Shown here one piece after another: positions 37,101-45,778 of a DNA stretch of 64,000 nucleotides (its first letter is position 1; every line of letters begins with the position of its first letter). Both the position numbers and the translations under genes were made by a program. Under the pieces are notes generated by a model. It was given only the letters and a program-made list of their open reading frames with translations, searched no databases and was not told the DNA's origin. The stretch covers positions 4,959,001 through 5,023,000 of the forward strand of contig NZ_LT629689.1 of assembly GCF_900102035.1 (NCBI RefSeq), read 5' to 3'. The stretch comes from Pseudomonas extremaustralis. GTDB lineage: Bacteria; Pseudomonadota; Gammaproteobacteria; Pseudomonadales; Pseudomonadaceae.

Positions 37101-37113
37101 GTTATACTATAAC
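37101..37113. promoter_or_regulatory. Zur box between the small exported protein and zigA
   Basis: GTTATACTATAAC, extended to TGTTATACTATAACA, is a near-perfect Zur palindrome. It lies 48 bases before zigA and 81 bases before the divergent gene, placed to control both. Confidence 0.9.
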
Positions 37114-37160
37114 ATAAAACAAAGCCTGGCTTGACCGGGCAGCCTGATGAGAATGACCTG

Positions 37161-38369
37161 ATGCCCAATCGCCTTCCCGTTACCGTGTTGTCCGGCTTTC
37201 TCGGCGCCGGTAAAAGCACGCTGCTCAACTATGTACTGCGCAACCGCGACAACCTGCGCGTCGCGGTCATCGTCAACGACATGAGCGAAATCAACATCGA
37301 CGGCAGCGAGGTCCAGCGCGACGTCACCCTCAATCGCGCCGAAGAAAAACTGGTGGAGATGAGCAACGGCTGCATCTGCTGCACCTTGCGTGAAGACTTG
37401 CTCGAAGAAGTCGGAAAACTCGCCAAGGAAGGTCGGTTCGATTACCTGTTGATCGAATCCACCGGGATCTCCGAACCATTGCCCGTGGCCGAGACCTTCA
37501 CCTTCCGCGACGAAAACGAGCAAAGCCTGGCCGATATCGCCCGCCTGGACACCATGGTCACCGTGGTCGACGGCGTGAACTTCCTGCTCGACTATCAGGC
37601 CGCAGAAAGCCTGGCTTCACGCGGCGAAACCCTCGGCGAAGAGGATGAGCGCTCCATCACGGACTTGCTGATCGAGCAGATCGAATTCGCCGATGTGATC
37701 CTGATCAGCAAGATTGACCTGATCAGCAGCCACGAACGTGAAGAACTGATGGCGATCCTTGAACGCCTGAATGCCCAGGCGCAAATCATCCCAATGGTCA
37801 TGGGCGAAGTGCCGCTGGACAAGATCCTCAACACCGGGCGTTTCGACTTCGAACGCGCCGCCCAGGCCCCAGGCTGGTTGCAGGAACTGCGTGGCGAGCA
37901 TGTACCGGAAACCGAAGAGTACGGCATCGCTTCCACCGCCTATCGGGCCCGCCGTCCGTTTCATCCGCAGCGCTTCTTCGACTTTATCGACCGCCCGTGG
38001 ATCAACGGCAAACTGCTGCGCTCCAAGGGCTTTTTCTGGCTGGCCAGCAAGCACCGGGATGCGGGCAGTTGGTCCCAGGCCGGTGGGTTGATGCGCCATG
38101 GGTTTGCCGGGCGCTGGTGGCGCTTTGTGCCGAAAAACCAATGGCCCCAGGACGAAGAAAGCGTCGCCGCGATCATGGGCAACTGGCAACTGAGCACCGG
38201 CGACTGCCGCCAGGAACTGGTGTTTATCGGGCAAAACATCGACTTCGCGCAGATGCGTGCCGAGCTGGACGCCTGCCTGCTCACCGACGAAGAAATGGCC
38301 CTGGGCGTCGAAGGTTGGCGTTTACTGGCCGACCCGTTTGGCCCTTGGTATGAAGAGGCGGCCGCCTGA
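37161..38369 (+). CDS. zigA: COG0523 GTPase ZigA, zinc-starvation metallochaperone
   Basis: A 402-residue G3E GTPase. It has the P-loop GFLGAGKST (residues 12-20), the metal-binding CxCC at C71, C73 and C74 (GCICC), ESTGISEP, and SKIDL as the base-specificity motif, followed by a CobW C-terminal domain. Family members under Zur control are thought to deliver zinc to essential enzymes during starvation. ATG 37161 is chosen over 37131 because conserved sequence begins at [11 protein letters not shown]. It overlaps the next start by one base. Confidence 0.93.
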   Translation: MPNRLPVTVLSGFLGAGKSTLLNYVLRNRDNLRVAVIVNDMSEINIDGSEVQRDVTLNRAEEKLVEMSNGCICCTLREDLLEEVGKLAKEGRFDYLLIESTGISEPLPVAETFTFRDENEQSLADIARLDTMVTVVDGVNFLLDYQAAESLASRGETLGEEDERSITDLLIEQIEFADVILISKIDLISSHEREELMAILERLNAQAQIIPMVMGEVPLDKILNTGRFDFERAAQAPGWLQELRGEHVPETEEYGIASTAYRARRPFHPQRFFDFIDRPWINGKLLRSKGFFWLASKHRDAGSWSQAGGLMRHGFAGRWWRFVPKNQWPQDEESVAAIMGNWQLSTGDCRQELVFIGQNIDFAQMRAELDACLLTDEEMALGVEGWRLLADPFGPWYEEAAA

Positions 38370-39013
38370 TGCTGGCCCCAGCCACTCCCCTGCGCGCCGT
38401 GGTCCGCCAGACCCGCGGTGACACCCCGCTGGCGCTGTCCGACATCCTTGAAGACGGCGTCAACCTGGCGCTATGGCAGCGCCAATTGCCGTTGCACATC
38501 GCCGAATTCGGCGCCTTGCTGGTGGCGCTCGATGAGCCGTTGGCCGAATCCCTGGTGATCGAGCTGAACAGCGAAGACGCCGCGCCGAACTTGCAGGGAT
38601 TGGCGCCCGGTTGTCGCGATCTTGAAGGCTATGAAGGCTTTATCGCCGATGTGTCGTGGCTGGTCAGCGCCTTTGCCTGCCTGCTCGGCGCCAAACGCAT
38701 CGGCGTGCGCCTGCGGCTGTTGGACAAGGCCATGTGCCCGCGTTTTCACGTGGATCATGTGCCGGTGCGGCTGATCACCACCTATGCCGGCATCGGCAGC
38801 CAATGGTTGCGTGAAGGCGTGATGGACCGTCGCAGATTGAGCCAGCCGCAGGCCGAACCGACCGCGTGCATCGAACAGATTCACTCTGGCGAAGTCGCCC
38901 TGCTCAAAGGTACCAAATGGCACGGCAATGAAGACTACGGCCTGATCCACCGTTCGCCGGCCCTGAAGGCCGACGAACGACGCTTGATCCTGACGCTGGA
39001 TTGGTTGGCATAA
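38369..39013 (+). CDS. DUF1826 family protein in the Zur cluster
   Basis: A 214-residue soluble protein. Recognisable segments are CPRFHVDHVPVRLITTYAG and LLKGTKWHGNEDYGLIHRSP. The His/Asp-rich FHVDH motif could be a metal site, but no enzymatic activity is known to me. DUF1826 genes recur beside COG0523 genes in Zur regulons, so a zinc-starvation role is inferred. The ATG overlaps the zigA stop (TGATG). Confidence 0.8.
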   Translation: MLAPATPLRAVVRQTRGDTPLALSDILEDGVNLALWQRQLPLHIAEFGALLVALDEPLAESLVIELNSEDAAPNLQGLAPGCRDLEGYEGFIADVSWLVSAFACLLGAKRIGVRLRLLDKAMCPRFHVDHVPVRLITTYAGIGSQWLREGVMDRRRLSQPQAEPTACIEQIHSGEVALLKGTKWHGNEDYGLIHRSPALKADERRLILTLDWLA

Positions 39014-39045
39014 CCGGGTAGGATCAAGCTCTCTACACGGTCCGA

Positions 39046-40020
39046 ATGATGCCTCTCATGCTGCAGAATATTCCCACCCACGTGATTGCCGGGCCCTTGG
39101 GCGCTGGCAAGACCAGTCTGATCAAGCACCTGCTCGCCCAACGCCCGGCCAACGAGCGTTGGGCCGTATTGATCAATGAGTTCGGGCAGATAGGCCTGGA
39201 TGCCGCACTGTTGACCCTGGATGACGACGGTATTGCCCTGGGTGAAGTCGCCGGAGGCTGTTTGTGCTGTGTGAATGGGGCGCCGTTCCAGGTAGGACTC
39301 GGGCGCTTGCTGCGTAAGGCCAAGCCTGATCGTCTGTTTATCGAGCCCTCCGGCCTGGGCCATCCGGCGCAACTGCTCAAGCAACTGCGGGAGGCGCCGT
39401 GGCAGAACGTGCTGGCGGTTCAGCCCTGCGTGCTGGTGTTGGATGCCCAGGCCCTGGCGGCGGGCAAAGCCTTGCCGCCTGCGCAGCAGGAGGCGCTGAG
39501 CGCCGCCGGGTTGCTGGTCTTGAACAAAGATGAGGCGCTGGACGAGCAGCAGCGCCAGGCAATCGAACGACAGTTACCCGATTGCCCGTTGTACTGGACG
39601 CATCAGGCGCACTTGCCTCTGCAACGGTTGCCCGGCTTGGACGCGCAAGCCGGAGCGGCTGTGGATAACTTCGAAGCGCCCAGAAGCCTGGCGCAAATGC
39701 CGGCGATCTGGAGCGATCCCATACAGCCGATCTGCTTGAGCCAGGCCCAGGAGGGAGGCTGGAGTATTGGCTGGCGCTGGCACCCAAGTCAGCAATTCGA
39801 TCCCCGGCGCCTGTCTCAATGGCTGCAAAGCCTTGAGTGGCGACGCGCCAAGCTGGTTATCCACAGCGCCGGAGGCTGGGTCTCGTGCAACTCGGTGGAT
39901 AACAGCGCGATCACCTGGCAACCCAGCGAATGGCGGCGCGATTCACGCATGGAATTGATCTTCAGCACGCCTCAGGACGTGGCCGCGTTGCAGCGTGCGC
40001 TGGCTGCCTGCCGTCAGTGA
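39046..40020 (+). CDS. Second COG0523/CobW-like GTPase
   Basis: A 324-residue G3E GTPase distinct from ZigA: P-loop GPLGAGKTS, metal motif CLCC (C72, C74, C75), EPSGLGHP, and NKDE for base recognition. The C-terminal CobW domain is shorter and lacks a His-rich stretch. It is 32 bases after the DUF1826 gene and probably in the zigA operon. Several ATGs (39046, 39049, 39058) are possible and none has a clear ribosome binding site; the conserved part starts at IPTHVIAGPLG. Its client is unknown. Confidence 0.85.
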   Translation: MMPLMLQNIPTHVIAGPLGAGKTSLIKHLLAQRPANERWAVLINEFGQIGLDAALLTLDDDGIALGEVAGGCLCCVNGAPFQVGLGRLLRKAKPDRLFIEPSGLGHPAQLLKQLREAPWQNVLAVQPCVLVLDAQALAAGKALPPAQQEALSAAGLLVLNKDEALDEQQRQAIERQLPDCPLYWTHQAHLPLQRLPGLDAQAGAAVDNFEAPRSLAQMPAIWSDPIQPICLSQAQEGGWSIGWRWHPSQQFDPRRLSQWLQSLEWRRAKLVIHSAGGWVSCNSVDNSAITWQPSEWRRDSRMELIFSTPQDVAALQRALAACRQ

Positions 40021-40409
40021 CGGTTCTTGGTGGCGTGGTCCTGGCGCCATTGGCTGAGTTCGATCACTTCGGCGCTCGGTAGCGGCGTCTTGATTTCGAA
40101 GGGGTAGGGCGCCAGTTCGATCTGCGCGCTATGGGCGCCGAATTGAGTGATGGTCCCCGGATGGCGGGCCTCGCCGGTGACGGTGAATTCGAAATTGTAC
40201 ACACGCGCCAGGCGCCGCCGACCGCTGGCATCCTTCACAAAGCCGATGCGCTTGAGCGCTACCGCGCCGTCGAGCAGTTCGATATCGAGCTTGGCGCAAT
40301 GTTGCTTGACCCGTTCCAGCGCACGCTCGCGCAGGCCGTGGTTGTGCCACACCCAGGCAGCGCCAGTCGCCAGCAGCATCAACACGAAGATATTTCCCAG
40401 GGTCAGCAT
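40014..40409 (-). CDS. DUF3301 family membrane-anchored protein
   Basis: A 131-residue protein with one N-terminal membrane segment (LGNIFVLMLLATGAAWVW) and a periplasm-facing or cytoplasmic soluble domain (RVKQHCAKLDIELLDGAVAL, VYNFEFTVTGEARHPGTI). This is the typical DUF3301 layout; function unknown. GGAG lies 10 bases before ATG 40409. Its 3' end overlaps the convergent GTPase gene by seven bases. Confidence 0.8.
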   Translation of the reverse strand: MLTLGNIFVLMLLATGAAWVWHNHGLRERALERVKQHCAKLDIELLDGAVALKRIGFVKDASGRRRLARVYNFEFTVTGEARHPGTITQFGAHSAQIELAPYPFEIKTPLPSAEVIELSQWRQDHATKNRH

Positions 40410-40527
40410 GCGAAAAGACTCCAACAAAGTGAGAGCAGCTTAACTGTGTCGCCGGTCTGTCGTACAGGCTGTGTTTGGTCGCATACTGCGCGACCAGAAT
40501 TTCAATGGTTTTACGGAAATTTCCTGC

Positions 40528-41400
40528 ATGAAACGCACACCTCATCTGCTTGCGATCCAGTCTCATGTGGTCTTTGGCCACGCCGGAAACAGCGCCGCCG
40601 TGTTCCCCATGCAGCGGGTCGGGGTGAACGTCTGGCCGTTGAACACGGTGCAATTTTCCAACCATACCCAGTATGGCCACTGGGCGGGCGAAGTATTGGC
40701 GCCGCAGCAGATTCCGGCCTTGATCGAAGGCATTGCCGCGATCGGTGAATTGGGCAACTGCGACGCCATCCTGTCCGGCTACCTCGGCAGTGCGGACCAG
40801 GGGCGGGCGATCCTTACCGGCGTGGCGCGCATCAAAGCCATCAACCCCAAGGCCCTGTACCTGTGCGACCCGGTCATGGGCCACCCGGAAAAAGGCTGCA
40901 TCGTGCCCCAGGAGGTCAGCGATTTCCTGCTGGATGAAGCCGCGGCCATGGCCGATTTCCTGTGTCCCAACCAACTGGAACTGGACAGCTTCGCCGGGCG
41001 CAAGCCGCAATCACTGTTCGATTGCCTGGCAATGGCCAAGGCGTTGCTGGTGCGCGGGCCGAAAGCGGTATTGGTCAAGCACTTGGATTATCCAGGCAAG
41101 CTGCCGGATGGTTTCGAGATGCTGCTGGTGACGAATGAAGGCAGCTGGCACCTGCGTCGCCCACTGTTGGCGTTCCCGCGTCAGCCGGTGGGCGTGGGCG
41201 ACCTGACCTCGGGGCTGTTCCTGGCGCGGGTATTGTTGGGCGACAGCCTGCTGGCGGCCTTTGAATTCACCGCCGCAGCGGTCCACGAGGTGCTGCTGGA
41301 AACCCAGGCCTGCGCCAGTTACGAACTGGAACTGGTGCGTGCCCAGGATCGCATTGCCCATCCTCGCGTGCGGTTCGAAGCCACGCCGATCGGCCTGTAA
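40528..41400 (+). CDS. pdxY: Pyridoxal kinase
   Basis: A 290-residue ribokinase-fold kinase of the vitamin B6 salvage pathway. It begins [20 protein letters not shown] and contains [20 protein letters not shown] and the anion-hole motif [12 protein letters not shown] with its catalytic Asp. Length fits PdxY (about 288). ATG 40528 is chosen because homology starts there. Confidence 0.94.
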   Translation: MKRTPHLLAIQSHVVFGHAGNSAAVFPMQRVGVNVWPLNTVQFSNHTQYGHWAGEVLAPQQIPALIEGIAAIGELGNCDAILSGYLGSADQGRAILTGVARIKAINPKALYLCDPVMGHPEKGCIVPQEVSDFLLDEAAAMADFLCPNQLELDSFAGRKPQSLFDCLAMAKALLVRGPKAVLVKHLDYPGKLPDGFEMLLVTNEGSWHLRRPLLAFPRQPVGVGDLTSGLFLARVLLGDSLLAAFEFTAAAVHEVLLETQACASYELELVRAQDRIAHPRVRFEATPIGL

Positions 41401-41439
41401 CCACACAAGGCCCAATGGAGCGGGTTTACAAATCCAGAC

Positions 41440-41925
41440 TTATGGCGCGTCGTCCTTGATTTCCTGGTAGCGCTTCTCCAGCTCCTGGCGAATCTGCCGA
41501 CGTTGCTTGGCCTGTACGAACCGGCGCTTGTCTTCACTGTTGTGTGGTTGCAACGGTGGGACAGCCGCCGGTTTGCGCTGATCGTCCACGGCCACCATGG
41601 TGAAGAAGCAGCTGTTGGTATGGCGCACCGAACGCTCGCGAATGTTTTCGGTGACCACCTTGATGCCCACTTCCATCGACGTGTGGCCGGTGTAGTTGAC
41701 CGACGCGAGGAAGGTCACCAGCTCACCGACATGGATCGGCTCGCGAAAAATCACCTGGTCCACCGACAACGTCACCACATAGCGACCGGCATAACGGCTC
41801 GCACAGGCGTAAGCCACTTCGTCGAGGTACTTGAGCAGGGTGCCGCCATGGACATTGCCAGAGAAGTTGGCCATGTCGGGGGTCATCAATACGGTCATCG
41901 ACAGCTGGGCATTTCCGGGTTCCAT
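41440..41925 (-). CDS. Acyl-CoA thioesterase (hotdog fold, YciA/BFIT type)
   Basis: A 161-residue single hotdog-domain thioesterase. The active-site region is NFSGNVHGGTLLKYLDEVAY, followed by TLSVDQVIFREPIHVGELV. The C-terminus is a charged helix (KRRFVQAKQRRQIRQELEKR). It hydrolyses acyl-CoAs; substrate range cannot be told. It is convergent with pdxY. Confidence 0.9.
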   Translation of the reverse strand: MEPGNAQLSMTVLMTPDMANFSGNVHGGTLLKYLDEVAYACASRYAGRYVVTLSVDQVIFREPIHVGELVTFLASVNYTGHTSMEVGIKVVTENIRERSVRHTNSCFFTMVAVDDQRKPAAVPPLQPHNSEDKRRFVQAKQRRQIRQELEKRYQEIKDDAP

Positions 41926-42217
41926 AACACACTCACGGTCTGTAGGCATTGGTTGGGGTGCACCTCTGCGGATGCTGGAATCTTTGCAGTGTCATCCCTA
42001 ACGGGACGCCAGCGGGTGGCTTGCCGTCACGCGTGCAGCGATCTGTTTCCATATATTGCACCGGCTTTTCGTCAGAAGTCGCGGTGTTAACCTTCAAAAG
42101 CCCATCTCGAGGCATTTTCTTACGATCAAGGCAGACTTTTCCTTCCGCGCTTTGCGACCGTACAAAGGCGCGTGCAGAAGTGGGAAAAGCCCCAGTACCC
42201 TCAAGGAGCCCCTCGCC
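41926..42217. other. Non-coding gap between thioesterase and KefB-like antiporter
   Basis: About 290 bases between divergent genes, so two promoters are expected. No terminator, repeat, operator or small gene was recognised. An in-frame extension of the antiporter to 42056 is open but not conserved-looking. Confidence 0.5.
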
Positions 42218-43981
42218 ATGCACGCCATCAGCTTTATCCAGGATCTGGCCGTGATCATGCTGGTGGCCGGGGTTGTCACCATTCTGTTTCACCGCCTCAA
42301 GCAACCCGTGGTGCTGGGGTATATCGTCGCCGGCTTCATTATCGGCCCCCACACCCCGCCATTCGGCCTGATCCACGACGAAGGCACGATCAAGACCCTC
42401 GCCGAGCTGGGGGTGATCTTCCTGATGTTCTGCCTGGGCCTGGAATTCAGCCTGCGCAAACTGTTCAAGGTCGGCGCCACCGCGTTTATCGCGGCCTTCC
42501 TGGAAATCGTCCTGATGATCTGGATCGGCTACGAGATCGGCCGCTGGTTCGGCTGGAACACCATGGACTCGCTGTTCCTCGGCGCGATCCTGGCGATTTC
42601 CTCCACCACCATCATCGTCAAGGCCCTCAATGACTTGAAGATGAAAAACCAGCGCTTCGCCCAGCTGATTTTCGGCGTGCTGATCGTGGAAGACATCCTT
42701 GGTATCGGCATCATCGCCTTGCTGTCGAGCATCGCCGTCAGCGGTACGGTCAGCTCCGGCGAGGTGTTCTCCACGGTCGGCAAGCTCTCGCTGTTCATGA
42801 TCGTCGCGCTGGTCATCGGCATTCTGCTGGTGCCGCGCCTGCTCGCCTACGTGGCCAGGTTCGAAAGCAACGAGATGTTGCTGATCACCGTGCTGGGCCT
42901 GTGTTTCGGCTTCTGCCTGCTGGTGGTAAAGCTGGAGTACAGCATGGTGCTGGGTGCGTTCCTGATCGGCGCGATCATGGCCGAATCCCGCCAGTTGATT
43001 AAGATCGAACGCCTGATCGAGCCGGTTCGCGACATGTTCAGCGCCATCTTCTTTGTCGCCATTGGTTTGATGATCGACCCGCAGATCCTGCTGCAATACG
43101 CCTGGCCGATTGCGGTGATTACCGTGGCGGTGGTGCTGGGCAAGATGCTGTCCTGCGGCATCGGTGCGTTTATCGCCGGCAATGATGGCCGGACCTCATT
43201 GCGGGTGGGCATGGGGCTGTCACAGATTGGCGAATTTTCCTTCATCATTGCCGCGCTGGGCATGACCTTGCAGGTGACCAGCGACTTTCTCTACCCGGTA
43301 GCGGTGGCCGTATCGGCGATTACCACGCTGCTCACGCCATACCTGATTCGCGGTGCCGATCCGCTGTCATTGAAGATTGCCGCCGTGATACCCAAGCGCA
43401 TGAGCCGGGTATTCGGGATGTATGGCGAATGGCTACGCAGCATTCAACCTCAGGGCGAGGGGGCGATGCTGGCGTCGATGATCCGCAGGATCATCCTGCA
43501 AGTGGGGGTGAACCTGGCGCTGGTGGTGGCGATCTTCTTCGCCGGCGGCTATTTTGCGGCGCGTATCGGCGGGTATCTGGAGGGTTGGATTGGTGACCCG
43601 AGCTGGCAGAAGGCATTGATCTGGGGTGGGGCGTTGCTGTTGTCGCTGCCGTTTCTGATTGCGGCGTACCGCAAGCTCAAGGCGCTGTCGATGCTACTGG
43701 CAGAGATGAGCGTGAAGCCGGAAATGGCCGGGCGGCATACCCAGCGCGTGCGACGGGTGATCGCCGAGGTGATTCCGATCCTGTCGCTGCTGGTGATTTT
43801 CCTGCTATTGGCCGCGTTGTCGGCCAGTATTCTGCCGACCAACAAGTTGCTGATGCTGATCGCCGTGGTCGCTGCGGCGGTGGCGGCCGTGCTCTGGCGC
43901 TGGTTCATCCGCGTGCATACGCGGATGCAGGTCGCTTTGCTGGAGACACTGGATAACCACAAGGATACGCCGGAGCATTGA
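42218..43981 (+). CDS. KefB-like monovalent cation:proton antiporter
   Basis: A 587-residue CPA2 transporter with a 12-helix sodium/hydrogen exchanger domain (VVLGYIVAGFIIGPHTPPFG, FCLGLEFSLRKLF, GMGLSQIGEFSFIIAALGM). Further membrane helices and a cytoplasmic linker follow (IILQVGVNLALVVAIFFAGG, IPILSLLVIFLLLAALSASI). There is no RCK/TrkA-N nucleotide-binding domain, so it is not a classical glutathione-gated Kef. AAGGAGCC precedes ATG 42218. Confidence 0.88.
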   Translation: MHAISFIQDLAVIMLVAGVVTILFHRLKQPVVLGYIVAGFIIGPHTPPFGLIHDEGTIKTLAELGVIFLMFCLGLEFSLRKLFKVGATAFIAAFLEIVLMIWIGYEIGRWFGWNTMDSLFLGAILAISSTTIIVKALNDLKMKNQRFAQLIFGVLIVEDILGIGIIALLSSIAVSGTVSSGEVFSTVGKLSLFMIVALVIGILLVPRLLAYVARFESNEMLLITVLGLCFGFCLLVVKLEYSMVLGAFLIGAIMAESRQLIKIERLIEPVRDMFSAIFFVAIGLMIDPQILLQYAWPIAVITVAVVLGKMLSCGIGAFIAGNDGRTSLRVGMGLSQIGEFSFIIAALGMTLQVTSDFLYPVAVAVSAITTLLTPYLIRGADPLSLKIAAVIPKRMSRVFGMYGEWLRSIQPQGEGAMLASMIRRIILQVGVNLALVVAIFFAGGYFAARIGGYLEGWIGDPSWQKALIWGGALLLSLPFLIAAYRKLKALSMLLAEMSVKPEMAGRHTQRVRRVIAEVIPILSLLVIFLLLAALSASILPTNKLLMLIAVVAAAVAAVLWRWFIRVHTRMQVALLETLDNHKDTPEH

Positions 43982-44028
43982 TGGCATGCTGGCCTGGCGT
44001 ATTCACTGGTGGGGCTGCTTCCCGGTCT

Positions 44029-44053
44029 AGCGGGAGCAAGCTTCCTCGCCACA
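44029..44053. repeat. Single REP unit
   Basis: AGCGGGAGCAAGCTTCCTCG and its continuation CCACA is one arm of the REP family seen as a doublet at 60327-60421. No inverted partner is close by, so this is a solitary or decayed unit between two convergent genes. Confidence 0.7.
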
Positions 44054-44063
44054 TAAACGGGGC

Positions 44064-44471
44064 TCAGCTTTCCAGCCAGACGTCCCGTGCCCAGTGCCAC
44101 ACCGATTCCCAGGTTTCTTCGGTGACGATTTCTTCTTCGCCGGACCACAACACCACGGTGCCGTCTTCTTCCACGCAGTAGTAGTCGTCGCCGTCCTGGC
44201 AGATCGGGATCATGCTGCGATCGACGCCGGCATCCCAAGCGTTGGCCGCTACGTCGGGCAGGTAGGTGTGAGACTGCGGGTCGGTGACGGTCACCGGCTC
44301 GAGGCTGCCGTACACCACATCGCTGACGTGCAGGAGAAATTCGCGGAAGACAAACGGGATGTCGATGAACAGTTGTTCTTCGATCTCCACCAGTTGGTCT
44401 TCGTCAGGCAGTTCCAGAGGAACCGGGACCGGTTCGTTGGCTTCACGCAATTGTTCGATGACTTCTTCCAC
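44064..44471 (-). CDS. SMI1/KNR4 family protein
   Basis: A 135-residue acidic protein: LPDEDQLVEIEEQLFIDIPF, FREFLLHVSDVVYG, then DYYCVEEDGTVVLWSGEEE and WESVWHWARDVWLES. This is the SMI1/KNR4 pattern. The family includes many toxin-immunity proteins, but no toxin gene is adjacent, so an immunity role is not supported here. Confidence 0.85.
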   Translation of the reverse strand: MEEVIEQLREANEPVPVPLELPDEDQLVEIEEQLFIDIPFVFREFLLHVSDVVYGSLEPVTVTDPQSHTYLPDVAANAWDAGVDRSMIPICQDGDDYYCVEEDGTVVLWSGEEEIVTEETWESVWHWARDVWLES

Positions 44472-44553
44472 GGCCTGGATCCTCTTGCTAGATGGCGCGG
44501 TTTATAGGGGCGTTTTATACAGTAGCTCGCTATAAGTGCAACCGTGAAATAGA

Positions 44554-44580
44554 AAACCCCGGACATGTCCGGGGTTTTTG
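44554..44580 (-). terminator. Terminator between the Tim44-like and SMI1/KNR4 genes
   Basis: AAAACCCCGGACA and TGTCCGGGGTTTT form a 13-bp perfect palindrome, 26 bases past the Tim44-like stop on the minus strand. With T runs on both strands it could work in either direction. Confidence 0.9.
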
Positions 44581-44606
44581 TTACGGCTTGCTCATACGTG
44601 CAGGGA

Positions 44607-45476
44607 TCAGCCGTTCTGGCGGATACCGGCGACCAGCCATGGCTGGTTGTCGCCCTGGGCACGTTCCATGTTCCAGCTTTCGCTGAACACTTCGCCCTGG
44701 TCGAAACGCGAGGTCTTCGACACACCGCTGAAGGTCAGGGTGGCGATGGTCTTGTCGGCGCGATCATCCACACCTTCCAGCTGAACACGCAGGTCGTCGA
44801 TGTAGGTCGACTGGAAGCCGTCGCCCAGATCGGCGCGTTCGCGCTTGAGGAACTCCAGCAATTGCGGGGTCACGAATTCGGCGATCTTGTCCATTTCGTT
44901 GGCGTCCCAGTGTTGCTGCAGGGACTGGAAGTGGCTGCGGGCCGCTTCGACGAAACGCTCTTCGTTGAACCAGGCTGGTGCGTTGATCACCGGACGAGCG
45001 GCAGCCGGTGCGGCCGAACCACCGAAGATCGAACCCATGGCAGGCTTCTGCTCGAACACTTCACGCTGCATTGGCGCGCCGGCTGGAGCCATGTGCTCCT
45101 GCTGCTTGCGACGACGGGCGGCGATAAAGCGGAAGATCAGGAAGGCGATGACCGCCATGATCAGGATGTCGAAGATCTGCATGCCCTGGAAGCCGCCGCC
45201 CATGAACATGGAAGCGAGCAGGCCACCGGCTGCGATGCCGGCCAGAGGGCCCAGCCAGCGCGAAGCACCGCCGGCCTTGGCAGCAGCGCCAGCGGCACCG
45301 GCTGCGCCTGCAGTGGCGGCAGCACCGCCGACACCGGCGGATGGAGCCATTTGGCTGGTCTGGTGAGTCGGTGCCGAGCCCATGCTTTTGCCGCCACCGA
45401 AGCGCTTGGCGTTGGCGTCGAGGCTCATCGTCAGGCCGATGCACAACGCCATGGCGATGCTAAGAAAACGTTTCAT
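44607..45476 (-). CDS. Tim44-like domain membrane protein
   Basis: A 289-residue protein. A signal-like N-terminus (KRFLSIAMALCIGLTMSLDANA) leads to a low-complexity Gly/Ala-rich stretch and two hydrophobic segments (LAGIAAGGLLASMFMGGGF, IFDILIMAVIAFLIFRFIAA). The C-terminal Tim44-like domain follows (FVEAARSHFQSLQQHWDANE, VFSESWNMERAQ). Bacterial members are membrane-associated and of unclear role. ATG 45476 starts the signal sequence. Confidence 0.85.
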   Translation of the reverse strand: MKRFLSIAMALCIGLTMSLDANAKRFGGGKSMGSAPTHQTSQMAPSAGVGGAAATAGAAGAAGAAAKAGGASRWLGPLAGIAAGGLLASMFMGGGFQGMQIFDILIMAVIAFLIFRFIAARRRKQQEHMAPAGAPMQREVFEQKPAMGSIFGGSAAPAAARPVINAPAWFNEERFVEAARSHFQSLQQHWDANEMDKIAEFVTPQLLEFLKRERADLGDGFQSTYIDDLRVQLEGVDDRADKTIATLTFSGVSKTSRFDQGEVFSESWNMERAQGDNQPWLVAGIRQNG

Positions 45477-45778
45477 AAAGGGAATTCCCATTTGTGGATT
45501 GCACGCGCGCCATGTTGCACAGGTGGAGTGACAGTGGCTAGCGGCATAATGTTTCGGGCTTTTGCGTAAGACAGAATCCGAAGGGTCTGTAGGACTAGTT
45601 ACAGATATTGGCCCGCACGCGCCAAAAACAAGAGCAGACACGAAACCTTCATGCTCAACCGCCCTTGTAGGAGCGAGCTTGCTCGCGAAAAAAATCCAGA
45701 CAACGCATTCATCCAGGATGCCTGCGTTATCGTTGGCGATCTTCGCGAGCAAGCTCGCTCCAGAGGTGTAGAGGCGTG
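45477..45778. other. Gap between Tim44-like gene and uvrD, with REP doublet
   Basis: About 300 bases. It holds the presumed promoter of the Tim44-like gene and the REP doublet at 45666-45761. Nothing else was recognised. Confidence 0.6.
45666..45761. repeat. REP doublet (REPIN-like), GAGCGAGCTTGCTCGCG type
   Basis: TGTAGGAGCGAGCTTGCTCG at the left and CGAGCAAGCTCGCTCC at the right form inverted arms around about 50 bases. The core differs from the doublets at 6778 and 60327, showing a second REP family in this genome. It lies just past the uvrD stop. Confidence 0.88.

Noticed and set aside
44064..44471. SMI1/KNR4 gene as immunity to a contact toxin
   Set aside because: No toxin gene is adjacent; neighbours are housekeeping and separated by a terminator.
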